Assembly (NCBI RefSeq): GCF_026790065.1
Contig: NZ_JALAMO010000005.1
Location: forward strand, 1 to 64,000
Reading direction: 5' to 3'
From: Bacillus sp. N13C7
Lineage (GTDB): Bacteria; Bacillota; Bacilli; Bacillales; Bacillaceae
Length of the DNA: 64,000 nt
Below are positions 18,355 to 26,899 of this stretch, in pieces. The notes beneath the pieces were generated by a model, which searched no databases, was not told the DNA's origin, and was given only the letters and a program-made list of their open reading frames with translations. Position 1 is the first letter of the stretch; each line of letters starts with the position of its first letter. The position numbers were made by a program, and so were the translations under genes.

Positions 18355-18874
18355 TATTGTGTCCGTTCTGGTCAAGTTCATTTCTGCTGAGTTTGATGAC
18401 AAAAGAAGAAAACCCGATATAATAAACGGCTATCAGAAAAAAGATGCCAATTGTCAGAGGATCAGTTCCGATTGACTGACTGTAAGAGCCAAGGGTGTTT
18501 AGATCAAGTGAGGTAAGATAAAGCTCTGTCACTCGATACAGAAATCTTGATAGAAATAAGGTTAAGAGAATCATTTCTACCCAAATATGTGTCCGAAAAT
18601 AGATTTTTCCTCTGCGTTTTTCAAAGGAGATGTTTTTCTTAGCGAAAAAGACAAGGAGCCATCCGCCAAGAATGCCGAAAATAAGAGGTCCATATAAAAA
18701 AGGGTGCGTGACGCTGAAAAGCGAAAGACCAAAAGCAAACAGCGAGAAAAGAATCATACGGGTGAACAGCCAGCGAGGCTTCAGCGGCTGGTATCCGATG
18801 GACCTTTTAATTTTTTTATACAGAAAAAAAATAATAATCATGGCAGGATAAACGCTCTGAAGTGTAAGATGCAT
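18329..18874 (-). CDS. yobW: Multi-pass membrane protein YobW
   Basis: This is a 181-residue protein with about five hydrophobic helices (for example MIIIFFLYKKIKR, PFLYGPLIFGILGGWLLVFF, PLTIGIFFLIAVYYIGFSSF) and basic loops. B. subtilis YobW is known as a sigma-K-dependent sporulation membrane protein. A GCATACACT element lies upstream on the minus strand (about 18900), but no convincing -35 partner is seen. Its 3' end lies inside the shared terminator hairpin. The molecular role is unknown. Confidence 0.8.
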   Translation of the reverse strand: MHLTLQSVYPAMIIIFFLYKKIKRSIGYQPLKPRWLFTRMILFSLFAFGLSLFSVTHPFLYGPLIFGILGGWLLVFFAKKNISFEKRRGKIYFRTHIWVEMILLTLFLSRFLYRVTELYLTSLDLNTLGSYSQSIGTDPLTIGIFFLIAVYYIGFSSFVIKLSRNELDQNGHNKEKDILAR

Positions 18875-19080
18875 GATGTGAATCCCCTCCGTTGAGAAGT
18901 GTATGCTTATCCGGTACGAAATAGTAGTTCAAATCAAATGCTGAACACAAAAAAGAAGGGGAAGCCCCTGTTTTCATAACATATGCAAGGAGTCTCTGGG
19001 CCGCATAATAGATATGCCCAAGCTTTATAAAATGTTATGATTGTTTTTGTTGGAAATAAAAAGAAGAAAAGGTGCACAGA

Positions 19081-20019
19081 ATGAAACTGGAACGTTTGTT
19101 AGCGATTGTTGTGTTATTAATCAGCAAAAAACAAGTCCAGGCCGCTGAACTTGCTGAGCTGTTTGAAGTATCCGTCAGAACGATTTACCGTGATATTGAT
19201 ACGATCAATAGAGCTGGTATTCCGATTGTAACCTCACAGGGCTCTGGAGGCGGAATCGGCATTATGGAAACGTATCGCCTTGAGAGAGAATGGCTGAAAG
19301 AAGAGGAGCTGTTTGTGATAGCTTCTGCTTTACAGAGTGTCTCATCCATGTATGGATCGATTTCTCACAGCACAGCTTATCAAAAAATCAAGCATCTCAT
19401 ACCGGAGCAGTCAGCTGGAGCATTTAAGCAGCAAACAGAAAAATGGTTTATTGACATGACGGCTTGGGGCCGCACTGAGGATCATAAGGCGCTTCGTGAG
19501 AACATCAGTGCCGCCATTGATCGGTTATCAACGATATCATTTACATATACAAACGCAAACGGAGAAACACTTCTTCGTGAAGCAGAACCTTACACATTGG
19601 TTTGTAAGGCGGGACACTGGTATTTATACGCCTATTGCCTGGTTAGAAACGATTTTCGTTTTTTTAAACTTAACCGGATGAAAGATCTGGCTATCTTACA
19701 TCAGACCTTTATCAGAAAAGATATTCAGCTGGACACTTTGCCATGGGATAAGAGTTGGTACCAAAAGGACCATTTAACTGAATTGGTTATTCTTGTACAG
19801 CCGGCAGCACGTCAGCGCATAGGCGAATGGTTCGGATATGATGTCCTTCACTGTGATGAAGATGAAATCTGCCGGGCAGTGATTTCACTTCCAGAAGATC
19901 AATGGCTGATCGGTTTTTTGCTGCAGTTCGGAAAGGACATTGAGGTTTTGGAACCTCTTCATATACGGGATAAAGTAAAAGAAACCATTCATCAGATGCA
20001 AAAAGTATATAAAACCTGA
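19081..20019 (+). CDS. yobV: WYL-domain transcription regulator YobV
   Basis: This is a 312-residue regulator of the YafY/WYL type. An N-terminal DeoR-like HTH (RLLAIVVLLISKKQVQAAELAELFEVSVRTIYRDIDTI) is followed by a WYL ligand-binding domain (REAEPYTLVCKAGHWYLYAYC.RNDFRFFKLNRM) and a WCX C terminus. ATG 19081 follows AAAAGGTG. It is the first gene of a same-direction block yobV-yobU, suggesting it controls yobU and nearby genes. The ligand is unknown. Confidence 0.87.
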   Translation: MKLERLLAIVVLLISKKQVQAAELAELFEVSVRTIYRDIDTINRAGIPIVTSQGSGGGIGIMETYRLEREWLKEEELFVIASALQSVSSMYGSISHSTAYQKIKHLIPEQSAGAFKQQTEKWFIDMTAWGRTEDHKALRENISAAIDRLSTISFTYTNANGETLLREAEPYTLVCKAGHWYLYAYCLVRNDFRFFKLNRMKDLAILHQTFIRKDIQLDTLPWDKSWYQKDHLTELVILVQPAARQRIGEWFGYDVLHCDEDEICRAVISLPEDQWLIGFLLQFGKDIEVLEPLHIRDKVKETIHQMQKVYKT

Positions 20020-20040
20020 CACACTGCTGTCAGGTTTCTT
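20012..20040 (+). terminator. Hairpin after yobV
   Basis: ACCTGACA-CACTGC-TGTCAGGTTTCTTTG is an 8-bp stem starting in the last yobV codons with a short T-rich tail, so termination may be partial. Confidence 0.65.
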
Positions 20041-20072
20041 TGTCTATAATCTTAAAAAAAGGAGGAGATCGT

Positions 20073-20555
20073 ATGGGCTTTTCACATATGACACACTTAG
20101 ACCGGAAACGATTTGCCGGACTGTCACTACGGACAAGCAACGCATTGGAAATGACGGAAGAAAGGAGGATCCCGGCACTATGGGATCAATTCTGGCAGCA
20201 AGATATGAGCATTCTTTTCTCACAGGCTGAAAAAGACCAAAGCATTATCGCCTTATATTCCAATTACGAACAAGAGACGAATGGATTTTACACGTTTTCA
20301 GTCGGAACGTTTCAGGAGCACAGCTGCACTCTTTTGGAACCATATAAACATATTGATTTGCCGGCTTCCGCTTATGCCGTGTTTACTTCCAGAGTCGGCC
20401 CTATTGAAGAGATCGTGCTTGAAACGTGGAAGGAAATTTGGACTTGGGATAAACGCCATCTGCGTACATTTACAGGTGACTTCGAAATGTATGATCAAAG
20501 TGCAGCAGTACCTCAGCGGGCGCAAGTTCACATATATGTGGCCATAAAACATTGA
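20073..20555 (+). CDS. yobU: GyrI-like/AraC-type effector-binding protein YobU
   Basis: This 160-residue protein is a stand-alone effector-binding domain of the AraC_E_bind/GyrI-like type: an early beta strand FAGLSLRTSNALEM, central ALYSNYEQETNGFYTFSVGT, and the typical tail TSRVGPIEEIVLETWKEIW with FEMYDQ and HIYVAIKH. Such proteins bind hydrophobic small molecules. AAGGAGG lies 8 nt before ATG 20073. It lies about 53 bp after yobV in the same direction. Confidence 0.84.
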   Translation: MGFSHMTHLDRKRFAGLSLRTSNALEMTEERRIPALWDQFWQQDMSILFSQAEKDQSIIALYSNYEQETNGFYTFSVGTFQEHSCTLLEPYKHIDLPASAYAVFTSRVGPIEEIVLETWKEIWTWDKRHLRTFTGDFEMYDQSAAVPQRAQVHIYVAIKH

Positions 20556-20562
20556 TAAACGT

Positions 20563-20610
20563 TTGAAAAACTAATGGTGTTAGTTATAATAAAACTAACA
20601 TCATTAGTTT
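20563..20610 (+). promoter_or_regulatory. yobTS promoter with large palindromic operator
   Basis: TTGAAA (20563-20568) and TATAAT (20585-20590) are spaced 16 bp. The -10 lies in the centre of an inverted repeat with 18-bp arms and a single mismatch (20568-20585 and 20593-20610, arms AAACTAATGRTGTTAGTT). Because the operon ends with a TetR-family gene (yobS), autoregulation through this operator is the natural reading. Confidence 0.8.
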
Positions 20611-20630
20611 TTGTTAGGAGGAATAATAAG

Positions 20631-21332
20631 ATGAGAGTTACTCAATATCAAACCGTTTGGCAGCTGACTTTTTTTCCGGCCTTGTTTCCGGTTAACTGCT
20701 ATTTAGTTGAGGAAGAAAACGAAGTCACCCTTATTGATGCTGCACTGCCAGGCAGTTATAAAAGAATTATTCAAGCTGTAAACCAGCTGGGGAAACCGCT
20801 TCAGCACATTTTACTGACCCATGCACATGGAGATCATGTCGGATCACTGGATGCATTAACACAAGCATTTCCGCATGCAAAGGTAATGATCTCAGAACGT
20901 GATTCACTTCTGCTGCAAGGTGATACATCCTTACGTCATGATGAGCCGCAGACACCTATAAAAGGAGGTATTCCGAAACACGTACAGACAAAGCCTCACC
21001 AATTGCTGACGGGCGGTGAAACAATCGGTTCCCTGCTTGCCATTCCTACACCGGGCCATACACCCGGCAGTATGTCATTTTTTGATACAAGAAACGGCAC
21101 TATCATAGCAGGAGATGCGTTTCAGTTGCACGGAGGAATCGCTGTATCTGGCCAGATAAAATGGGCGTTCCCTTTTCCAGGCTTCGCCACATGGAATAAG
21201 GAGGAAGCGATCAGAAGTGCACAATTGCTCGCCGACAAGGCGCCTTCTTGTCTCGCTGTCGGACATGGGAATTTTCTGAGATCACCCTCAGAGCAGATGA
21301 GACAGGCAATTCAAAAAGCGAAGAAAGGATGA
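20631..21332 (+). CDS. yobT: Metallo-beta-lactamase fold hydrolase YobT
   Basis: This is a 233-residue MBL-superfamily protein. The metal motif THAHGDHVGS is intact; further ligands are a His in PTPGHTPGSM, the Asp in IIAGDAFQ and the His in AVGHGNF. It belongs to the glyoxalase-II-like group; substrate unknown. ATG 20631 has TAGGAGGAA 8 nt upstream. It overlaps the ribosome-binding region of yobS, so the pair forms one operon controlled by the palindrome upstream. Confidence 0.88.
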   Translation: MRVTQYQTVWQLTFFPALFPVNCYLVEEENEVTLIDAALPGSYKRIIQAVNQLGKPLQHILLTHAHGDHVGSLDALTQAFPHAKVMISERDSLLLQGDTSLRHDEPQTPIKGGIPKHVQTKPHQLLTGGETIGSLLAIPTPGHTPGSMSFFDTRNGTIIAGDAFQLHGGIAVSGQIKWAFPFPGFATWNKEEAIRSAQLLADKAPSCLAVGHGNFLRSPSEQMRQAIQKAKKG

Positions 21333-21337
21333 TGAGC

Positions 21338-21913
21338 ATGTCACCAAGAATAGGGTTGAGCCAAAAAATGATTGTAGACGCCGCAGCCGAGATTGCCGAT
21401 CAGGAAGGATTGAATGGTGTCACGCTTGCCGCACTGTCTAAAAAAATGAATGTACGCTCTCCGTCGCTGTATAATCATATCAACGGGCTGCAAGCGATCA
21501 GAACGGAGCTTGCTGTCAGCGGACTGACAAAGCTCTATGATCAAATGGCTGACGCCGTAACGGTACAAAAGGGAGATTCCGCTTTGTTTTCTTTAGCTCA
21601 GGCATATGTTGATTTTGCAGTTGAAAATCCCGGATATTATGAAGCGGCTTTGCTCAAGATTCAGGACAAGAGAGCGGAAATCGTGTCAGACCAAATTGTT
21701 CGGCTTGTTGCGAACCTGCTCATTGATAACGGCTATGCAAGCGAAAAGACTGCCATTCATGCGACAAGGGGGCTTAGAAGCCTGCTGCATGGCTTTACGG
21801 CTTTAATCGCAAAAGAGGCATTTGAACGTGAAGAGGATATTTTAGAAAGTCTATCATTTTCAATTCGGACATTTTTGGCCGGCTTATCAAAAAACAATAA
21901 AAATATTATGTAA
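21338..21913 (+). CDS. yobS: TetR-family regulator YobS
   Basis: This is a 191-residue TetR/AcrR-type repressor. The N-terminal HTH is MIVDAAAEIADQEGLNGVTLAALSKKMNVRSPSLYNHINGL; the C-terminal part is the TetR_C WHG-like domain with HATRGLRSLLHGFTALIAKEAFER. ATG 21338 lies 5 bp after the yobT stop, with AAAGGATG upstream. It is expected to bind the 18-bp-arm palindrome in front of yobT. Confidence 0.88.
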   Translation: MSPRIGLSQKMIVDAAAEIADQEGLNGVTLAALSKKMNVRSPSLYNHINGLQAIRTELAVSGLTKLYDQMADAVTVQKGDSALFSLAQAYVDFAVENPGYYEAALLKIQDKRAEIVSDQIVRLVANLLIDNGYASEKTAIHATRGLRSLLHGFTALIAKEAFEREEDILESLSFSIRTFLAGLSKNNKNIM

Positions 21914-21990
21914 ACTAATTAATAGATGTCTTATATTTCTGAATATTGTATAATGTCATGGTAGTATACATAGGGGAGAGACATCGGGCT

Positions 21991-22131
21991 ATGGATGACA
22001 TTTACAAAATTGAGAAGGTAGCGGCAGCTTCATGGCCGTCTTATATTCAGAAAAACATGGGACAATGGCGTCTTCGAGCGAATTTTGGCGTAACCAAAAG
22101 GGCGAACAGCAATTACCGGATTAAAAGATGA
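21991..22131 (+). pseudogene. yobR: yobR remnant (N-terminal stub of a GNAT protein)
   Basis: A GGGGAGAG site precedes ATG 21991. The 46-codon frame starts MDDIYKIEKVAAASWPSYIQ and continues GQWRLRANFGVTKRANS, the start of the YobR acetyltransferase as I remember it (about 250 residues in B. subtilis), and then ends in NYRIKR and a stop. The whole GNAT domain is absent and yobQ begins 20 bp later. A deletion of roughly 0.6 kb inside yobR is inferred from synteny yobS-yobR-yobQ. Confidence 0.7.
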
Positions 22132-22151
22132 CCATAGGAAGGAGCTTGCTG

Positions 22152-22856
22152 ATGGACTCGCTTCAAGAAATTATTTGCGAAAAACGGACATACACACGCC
22201 TTTATCATTCACATAAGCACGGGTACAGCCAATTTCTTTTTCCGCTTGAAGGAAGTATAGATCTTGAGACAGAGGGGCGCCAGGTGAAATTAAAGCCGGA
22301 TCATTTTTTATATATTCCGCCGGAGTGCGAGCATCGTTTCCGTTCAATCGGCAGAAATGAATGTCTTGTACTGGATGTTCCGCTTCATGCAATGAAAATC
22401 GATGAATATCATGCAGGATCGGGAATTGAAGCTGCGCTTGATCCTTTCTGGTCTTCAATCAGGTACTTACTGACGGAGGAAGCAAAGGCCGGCACAGCGA
22501 ACTCACTGCATATGCTGGTTCAATACATAAAAGAAAAGCTGCAATCCCATACTTACCCCTCAATTGCTTATATTCACAGCCATTTATCTGAGCGGCTGAC
22601 AATTAAGAAGCTGGCGGAAATTGAGCATTATCACCCAGCTTACTATTCAAATTGGTTCAAAAAGCAGACGGGGATGTCGCCGCAGCATTATATTGCAAAT
22701 CTTCGGCTTGAGGAAGCGAAACGAATGCTGATAGAGAAAGATAAAACACTTACTGTTGTGAGCGAGGCGCTGGGCTTTCAAAACCTTTCTTCATTTACAA
22801 GATGGTTTACGAAAAATACTGGCATGCCGCCCCGGTTATATCGAAACATCTTATGA
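22152..22856 (+). CDS. yobQ: AraC-family regulator YobQ
   Basis: This is a 234-residue cupin-AraC regulator. The N-terminal half is a small beta-barrel sensor ([35 protein letters not shown]). The C-terminal half has two HTH units ([30 protein letters not shown] and [28 protein letters not shown]). ATG 22152 is preceded by GGAAGGAG with 7-nt spacing. The likely ancestral target or partner, yobR, is deleted here. Confidence 0.88.
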   Translation: MDSLQEIICEKRTYTRLYHSHKHGYSQFLFPLEGSIDLETEGRQVKLKPDHFLYIPPECEHRFRSIGRNECLVLDVPLHAMKIDEYHAGSGIEAALDPFWSSIRYLLTEEAKAGTANSLHMLVQYIKEKLQSHTYPSIAYIHSHLSERLTIKKLAEIEHYHPAYYSNWFKKQTGMSPQHYIANLRLEEAKRMLIEKDKTLTVVSEALGFQNLSSFTRWFTKNTGMPPRLYRNIL

Positions 22857-22935
22857 TCGGATAAAAAATGATGGTCCTTTGGGTAAACGAACCTTAAACA
22901 TCTCTTTTATAATAGGAGAAAAAGGAGTTATTGAT

Positions 22936-23268
22936 ATGGCAGTTATTGAAGACTTTGAAAAATTGGATATTCGAACAGGCACTATTGTAAAAGCGGAAGA
23001 ATTTCCCGAAGCAAGAGTCCCGGCGATTAAGCTTGTGATTGACTTTGGAGCAGAAATCGGCATGAAACAATCGAGCGCGCAAATCACGAAGCGCTACCAG
23101 CCGGAAGATCTCATCAACAAGCAAATTATAGCAGTCGTGAACTTTCCGCCGCGCCGAATTGCCGGATTTAAATCAGAAGTTTTGGTCCTCGGCGGCATTC
23201 CCGCCCAGGGTGATGTCGTCCTGCTGCAGCCGGGACAACCCGTCCCAAACGGCACAATTATCGGATAA
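22936..23268 (+). CDS. csaA: CsaA, tRNA-binding-domain secretion chaperone
   Basis: This is a 110-residue protein made entirely of an OB-fold tRNA-binding (EMAP-II/Trbp111-like) domain: [39 protein letters not shown] and [22 protein letters not shown]. In B. subtilis CsaA dimers act as a chaperone for secretory preproteins and interact with SecA. ATG 22936 is preceded by AAAGGAG. Its terminator is adjacent to the left repeat of the inserted element. Confidence 0.93.
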   Translation: MAVIEDFEKLDIRTGTIVKAEEFPEARVPAIKLVIDFGAEIGMKQSSAQITKRYQPEDLINKQIIAVVNFPPRRIAGFKSEVLVLGGIPAQGDVVLLQPGQPVPNGTIIG

Positions 23269-23271
23269 CAC

Positions 23272-23304
23272 AAAAAAGACGTTTGCCTAAGGCAAACGTC
23301 TTTG
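23272..23304. terminator. Terminator of csaA
   Basis: AAAGACGTTTGCCT and AAGGCAAACGTCTTT are perfectly complementary with almost no loop, giving a hairpin ending in TTT, 7 bp after the csaA stop. Confidence 0.85.
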
Positions 23305-23323
23305 CGTATTGAGGCGATGCACC

Positions 23324-23443
23324 ACACGCCACATTCGTGTGCGCCGCAAAGGCATGTACATCGGCTTACACAATTCAGCTCATCGCTATATGAATATAGC
23401 ATGGCGGGTGGAGGAATGCAAGGGTTACTTTGTTAATGTGATT
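23324..23443. repeat. Left 120-bp direct repeat (att-like) of inserted element
   Basis: This stretch is almost identical to 28111-28232; I count only a few substitutions and a short insertion near the end. Both copies contain two small hairpins, CACACG-N7-CGTGTG (imperfect in the right copy) and GCTATAT-GA-ATATAGC (one arm changed on the right). The copies flank an element that ends with an integrase gene, so I read them as attL/attR. The length is more than a minimal core and suggests part of a conserved target sequence was duplicated. Confidence 0.8.
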
Positions 23444-23587
23444 GAAATAGTTATAAAAACTTGTCTTATTTTGTCTGATATTGTCGAAAGTAAGCGAAGA
23501 TAGACAATTCAAATTATAATATTATTAAATTGTATGACGATAATAAGTTTACGTTTTATCATCCAACCTTAGAAAAGTGACTTAACT

Positions 23588-23707
23588 GTGACCCGTACTG
23601 TGACCTGAGTGCGACCTGGAACACCGTTTTGAGAATGTGAATAAATGCTGTTAAATCAACGAGAACGCACTAAATAATAAGGTGAATACAGGGGAGTAGT
23701 GTGACCT
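23588..23707. other. TGTGACC-type repeats, possible integrase arm sites
   Basis: CTGTGACC (23588), CTGTGACC (23601), GTGCGACCTGG (23609) and GTGTGACCTGG (23700) lie just inside the left direct repeat. Related CGTGACC and CTGTGACC lie just inside the right repeat at 28036-28054. Repeats at both ends of an integrase-bearing element suggest arm-type binding sites. Confidence 0.5.
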
Positions 23708-23768
23708 GGATTTTTAATTCAGGTCTTTTTTTATGCACAAAAAAATGCCTATCTAGAGATCATAGGCA

Positions 23769-23998
23769 TTAAATATTATTATCAATATCTTCATTTATTT
23801 TTTGGCTAAGTTTCTGAACCTTCTTTTTAACATTTGAAACAGTTCTTTTTTGAATTTCATCAAAGTTCTCCTGAATATAGTCCATGACACTTCTTATTAG
23901 AACTTCACTTTCAAAATTGAATATCTCATTTATTTCTGACTGTTCTTCATCTGTTAGATGAGGGTATTGAAGTTGTTTAGCATTTACTTCAGCAGCTA
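23769..23998 (-). pseudogene. C-terminal gene fragment (coiled-coil protein)
   Basis: Minus strand, about 75 codons reading into TAA at 23769-23771 and a terminator (AATGCCTA..TAGGCATTTTTTT, about 23738-23770). The peptide is Lys/Glu/Gln-rich (HLTDEEQSEINEIFNFESE, RTVSNVKKKVQKLSQKIN) and looks like the end of a helical protein. There is no start codon with a ribosome site; the frame begins right at the stop codon of the HxlR gene. I read it as a truncated gene whose front was replaced by the HxlR/SDR cassette. Family unknown. Confidence 0.5.
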
Positions 23999-24373
23999 CA
24001 TCAATTGTTCTGGTTGTACAATTTCATATTCACCTTCTGCATACTCTTGCTCCGCATAATGGCTTCCCCATTGACAGAGCTCCTGCAAGATAGGTTTAAG
24101 AGATTCTCCAAGTTCAGTGGATGAATATTCAACCTTCGGCGGTACTTGATTATACATCTTTCTGCTCACAAGTCCACTGTCTTCAAGCTCTCTAAGTGTT
24201 TGAATCAGCATTTTCTGAGTTATATTTGGGACAATGCGCTTTAATTCACTCGTTCTCTTTGGTCCATTCATTAAAAAGTATAATACAAGACCTTTCCATT
24301 TTCCGCCAATAACTTCCTTTGTCACTTCAAACCCACAACTAAATTTTTTCAAGTCTAAACCTCTCCATTCCAC
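23996..24373 (-). CDS. HxlR-family (DUF24) transcription regulator
   Basis: This is a 125-residue winged-helix regulator of the HxlR/MarR-related DUF24 type: the signature CGFEVTKEVIGGKWKGLVLYFLMNGPKRTSELKRI is intact, including the conserved N-terminal Cys (about Cys12) that in YodB/HypR-type sensors reacts with quinones or disulfides. It is divergent from an SDR oxidoreductase, with palindromic sites between, so it most likely represses that gene and responds to electrophiles. The start has the family-typical preceding residues; an alternative start at FSCGFE is possible. Confidence 0.85.
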   Translation of the reverse strand: MEWRGLDLKKFSCGFEVTKEVIGGKWKGLVLYFLMNGPKRTSELKRIVPNITQKMLIQTLRELEDSGLVSRKMYNQVPPKVEYSSTELGESLKPILQELCQWGSHYAEQEYAEGEYEIVQPEQLM

Positions 24374-24466
24374 ATTTATTACTTTTTAGTTACTATATCA
24401 CAAAAAAGTGGGTACTTCCGATAATGTGCTTACTGAAGGATACTATATCTTGTAAGTTGTTCTTCA

Positions 24467-24482
24467 AGTACTTAAAGGTACT
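24467..24482. promoter_or_regulatory. Palindromic operator in the HxlR/SDR intergenic region
   Basis: AGTAC-TTAAAG-GTACT is a perfect inverted repeat 39 bp before the SDR start; GTAC/GGTAC half sites recur (GGGTACTTCC at 24410). HxlR proteins typically bind such TAC/GTA dyads, so it is the likely operator. Confidence 0.6.
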
Positions 24483-24520
24483 AGACATAAAACAAAATTA
24501 ACTCTTAAGGAGTGTTAAGT

Positions 24521-25267
24521 ATGGGTAAATTTGAAGGTAAAATAGCGCTTGTAACGGGTGGAACAAGTGGGATTGGTCTTGCTACAGCACAAAAATTTGT
24601 AAACGAAGGTGCATATGTTTATATCACGGGACGTAGACAAAACGAACTTGATAAAGCTGTTAACCAAATTGGCAAGAACGTAACCGGTGTTCAAGGTGAT
24701 ATTTCTAAGCTTGAAGACTTAGACAAACTATATGACATTATAAAGCAGGAAAAAGGTAAGTTGGACATTCTTTTTGCTAATGCAGGCATCGGCAACTTCC
24801 TTCCAATAGGTGAAATTACTGAAGAGCAGGTTGATAGAACGTTCGACATTAACGTTAAAGGAACCATCTTTACTGTTCAAAAAGCGTTATCACTATTCCC
24901 GGACAAAGTAGGTTCTATTATTGTAACGGGCTCTACTGCTGGATCAATTGGCAACCCAGCGTTTAGTGTATATGGAGCATCTAAAGCAGCATTAAGAGCA
25001 CTAGTTCGCAACTGGATTCTTGACCTAAAAGGTACTGAAATCCGTGTAAATGTGGTTAGTCCAGGAGTTATTCTTACACCTGCATACGATGAGCTTTTTG
25101 GTGATGCACTTGAAGGAGCAATGGAAAATACCAGAAATACTGTTCCAGCTGGAAAAGTTGGGACACCTGAAGAAGTAGCAGACGCTGTATCTTTCCTTGC
25201 TTCAGACGAAAGCAGTTACTTGACGGGTGTTGAATTGTTCGTAGATGGCGGGCTAGCACAGGTATAA
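24521..25267 (+). CDS. Short-chain dehydrogenase/reductase (SDR)
   Basis: This is a classical SDR of 248 residues. The cofactor motif TGGTSGIG is at about residues 12-19, LFANAG at about 88, the catalytic Ser in VTGSTAG, and the YGASK catalytic Tyr/Lys near 150; PGVI(L)TP follows, and the C terminus is [13 protein letters not shown]. It is a cytoplasmic NAD(P)H-dependent reductase of an unknown carbonyl compound. AAGGAG lies 9 nt before ATG 24521. Pairing with a DUF24 regulator suggests induction by reactive electrophiles, as in yodC- or azoR-type pairs. Confidence 0.88.
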   Translation: MGKFEGKIALVTGGTSGIGLATAQKFVNEGAYVYITGRRQNELDKAVNQIGKNVTGVQGDISKLEDLDKLYDIIKQEKGKLDILFANAGIGNFLPIGEITEEQVDRTFDINVKGTIFTVQKALSLFPDKVGSIIVTGSTAGSIGNPAFSVYGASKAALRALVRNWILDLKGTEIRVNVVSPGVILTPAYDELFGDALEGAMENTRNTVPAGKVGTPEEVADAVSFLASDESSYLTGVELFVDGGLAQV

Positions 25268-26250
25268 TTTCACTGCGCAGAGATTACAAATCGTCCCCAA
25301 AAAAGGTTAATGGGGATTTACTTGAAGAAGTCGTATAAAAAAGTCGTTTTCCTTAAAGGACAGGGAATTCGACTTTTTTATGTTTGAATTTGATTAACGT
25401 TGTAAATTCGCATTTTCCTGGGGCTACCACTAAATGACCTGTAAAAAAGATTACTTTGTGAATAGATCTACTTAAAGTAACGGGGGCGTTAGTTGAAGAA
25501 CAAACAACACCGTTGTTGTAGTAAATGAGGTCATTTGTTGTACAAAAGGAAAGTTGAGTACAGGCATTTTCACCCTGTTCATCTATCCTCTCTTTTTGTT
25601 TATAAAATGTGTGACATTTTATTTGGTTGCTTAATTATTAATAATATTAAACATTTTCTTGACTTTTAATAAAAAATAATATCCCTGTCCTTTAAATAAA
25701 GTCAGTCTATGCTCCTGAATTAAGGTGTTGTCTTTAGTGGCCTTTTTTAAGGATCAGACTGCCGTGGAATGCGCTAACACACGTAAAACTTGACAGGGTA
25801 GTGACTCAGCCGTCGCAAAAAATGAGGATAGGATGCCTTCTGTGTTTCCCTATTTACACATGCATCTGAAAGGCGAAAGCTGACATTAAGTGCTGACGAA
25901 GGATGGGTGTATCGTTTCTGATGATGCAGGACAAGCCATAAGTATACTAAACGTAAAATTGCGTTCGGTGGAACCTGTTAGGGACACTTGACACAGCAGG
26001 CTTGGTTTGGGGAATAACCAACGGCAAATAGGGTGAACACACGGATACCACAAGTGGATATACAATCAAGTTTCAGTCGCCTGCCTGAGTTTGTTTATTT
26101 TTTTACAAGCAAATTCAGGCAGACAACTTGTCCAGCCGTTGTCCACAGTCTCAACCAATCAAGCAAAAAAATCAAAAGAAAAGTCAAGACAAATAACAAA
26201 GAAATTTGTGAGGTTCATGGTGAACCTGGCAAGGTATAGTTAACAAAGTT
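25268..26250. other. 980-bp stretch without a supported gene
   Basis: A hairpin with AAAAAAGTCG/CGACTTTTTT arms (25347-25380) probably terminates the SDR gene. The rest holds only short frames without ribosome sites. From about 25780 to 26050 the base composition is markedly more G+C-rich and stop-dense, as in a decayed coding or replication/transfer region. AGGTTCA-TGG-TGAACCT (26211-26227) is a perfect 7-bp-arm palindrome that could be an operator. I could not assign a function. Confidence 0.5.
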
Positions 26251-26736
26251 TTAAGGCCATAGCATTTTAAACAAAGTTACAATATTTACAATAGCAGTAG
26301 ACAATTGTCCAATCAGAATAATACTTCGAATAATAAGTTTAGGCCGTTCAGATGGGGGTTTCTCTTTGGAAAATAAGCGTGTTACAGAACTAGCAACAAA
26401 GAAAAGTGCGAATCCAAGTACCAATAATACTATAAGATTAGGAATTTTATTGAAGACGTCTTTCAAAATAAAAATACACAAAGTAATACCTAGTCCAGTG
26501 CACATTTCAAATGCACCATCATTTTTAGTTAAGCTAGACAATTCAGACCCTATACCCCAAACACCTATAACCAATAAAACCATGGCTAATAATTTCATGG
26601 GAGTTTCATTACCAAAGGTTTCCCATGAAGCAAAAAGTACACCACCAATAATTAAAAAAACAGCTGCTATACCAAATCCAAAATGTTTATTTTCTTCTTT
26701 TGGTAAGTTATTAGATTTTGCATTAACTTCAGACAT
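26251..26736 (-). CDS. Membrane protein of unknown function
   Basis: This 161-residue protein has four to five hydrophobic helices (FGFGIAAVFLIIGGVLFA, MKLLAMVLLVIGVWGIG, LGITLCIFILKDVF, LIVLLVLGFALFFVAS, SIILIGQLSTAIVNIVTLF) and short charged termini. AGGAGG lies 8 nt before ATG 26736. It sits inside the integrated element next to the integrase and is therefore probable cargo. I do not recognise the family. Confidence 0.7.
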   Translation of the reverse strand: MSEVNAKSNNLPKEENKHFGFGIAAVFLIIGGVLFASWETFGNETPMKLLAMVLLVIGVWGIGSELSSLTKNDGAFEMCTGLGITLCIFILKDVFNKIPNLIVLLVLGFALFFVASSVTRLFSKEKPPSERPKLIIRSIILIGQLSTAIVNIVTLFKMLWP

Positions 26737-26899
26737 AAGGCTCACCTCCTATGAAAAGTATATCAAAATTTGGAGGATGAGTTAATATATCTCTCTTTTT
26801 CATAATCTAACTTCTCTTTTGTGTGACTTCTTATAAGCATGTCATTATAATTGTCTTTAGTACGTTTTCCCTGTGTTCACCTATAAACAGGTGAGCAGA

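Noticed and set aside
23309..23503. 64-residue plus frame across the left direct repeat
   Set aside because: The corresponding frame in the right repeat differs, and there is no ribosome site; the repeat is better explained as an attachment region.
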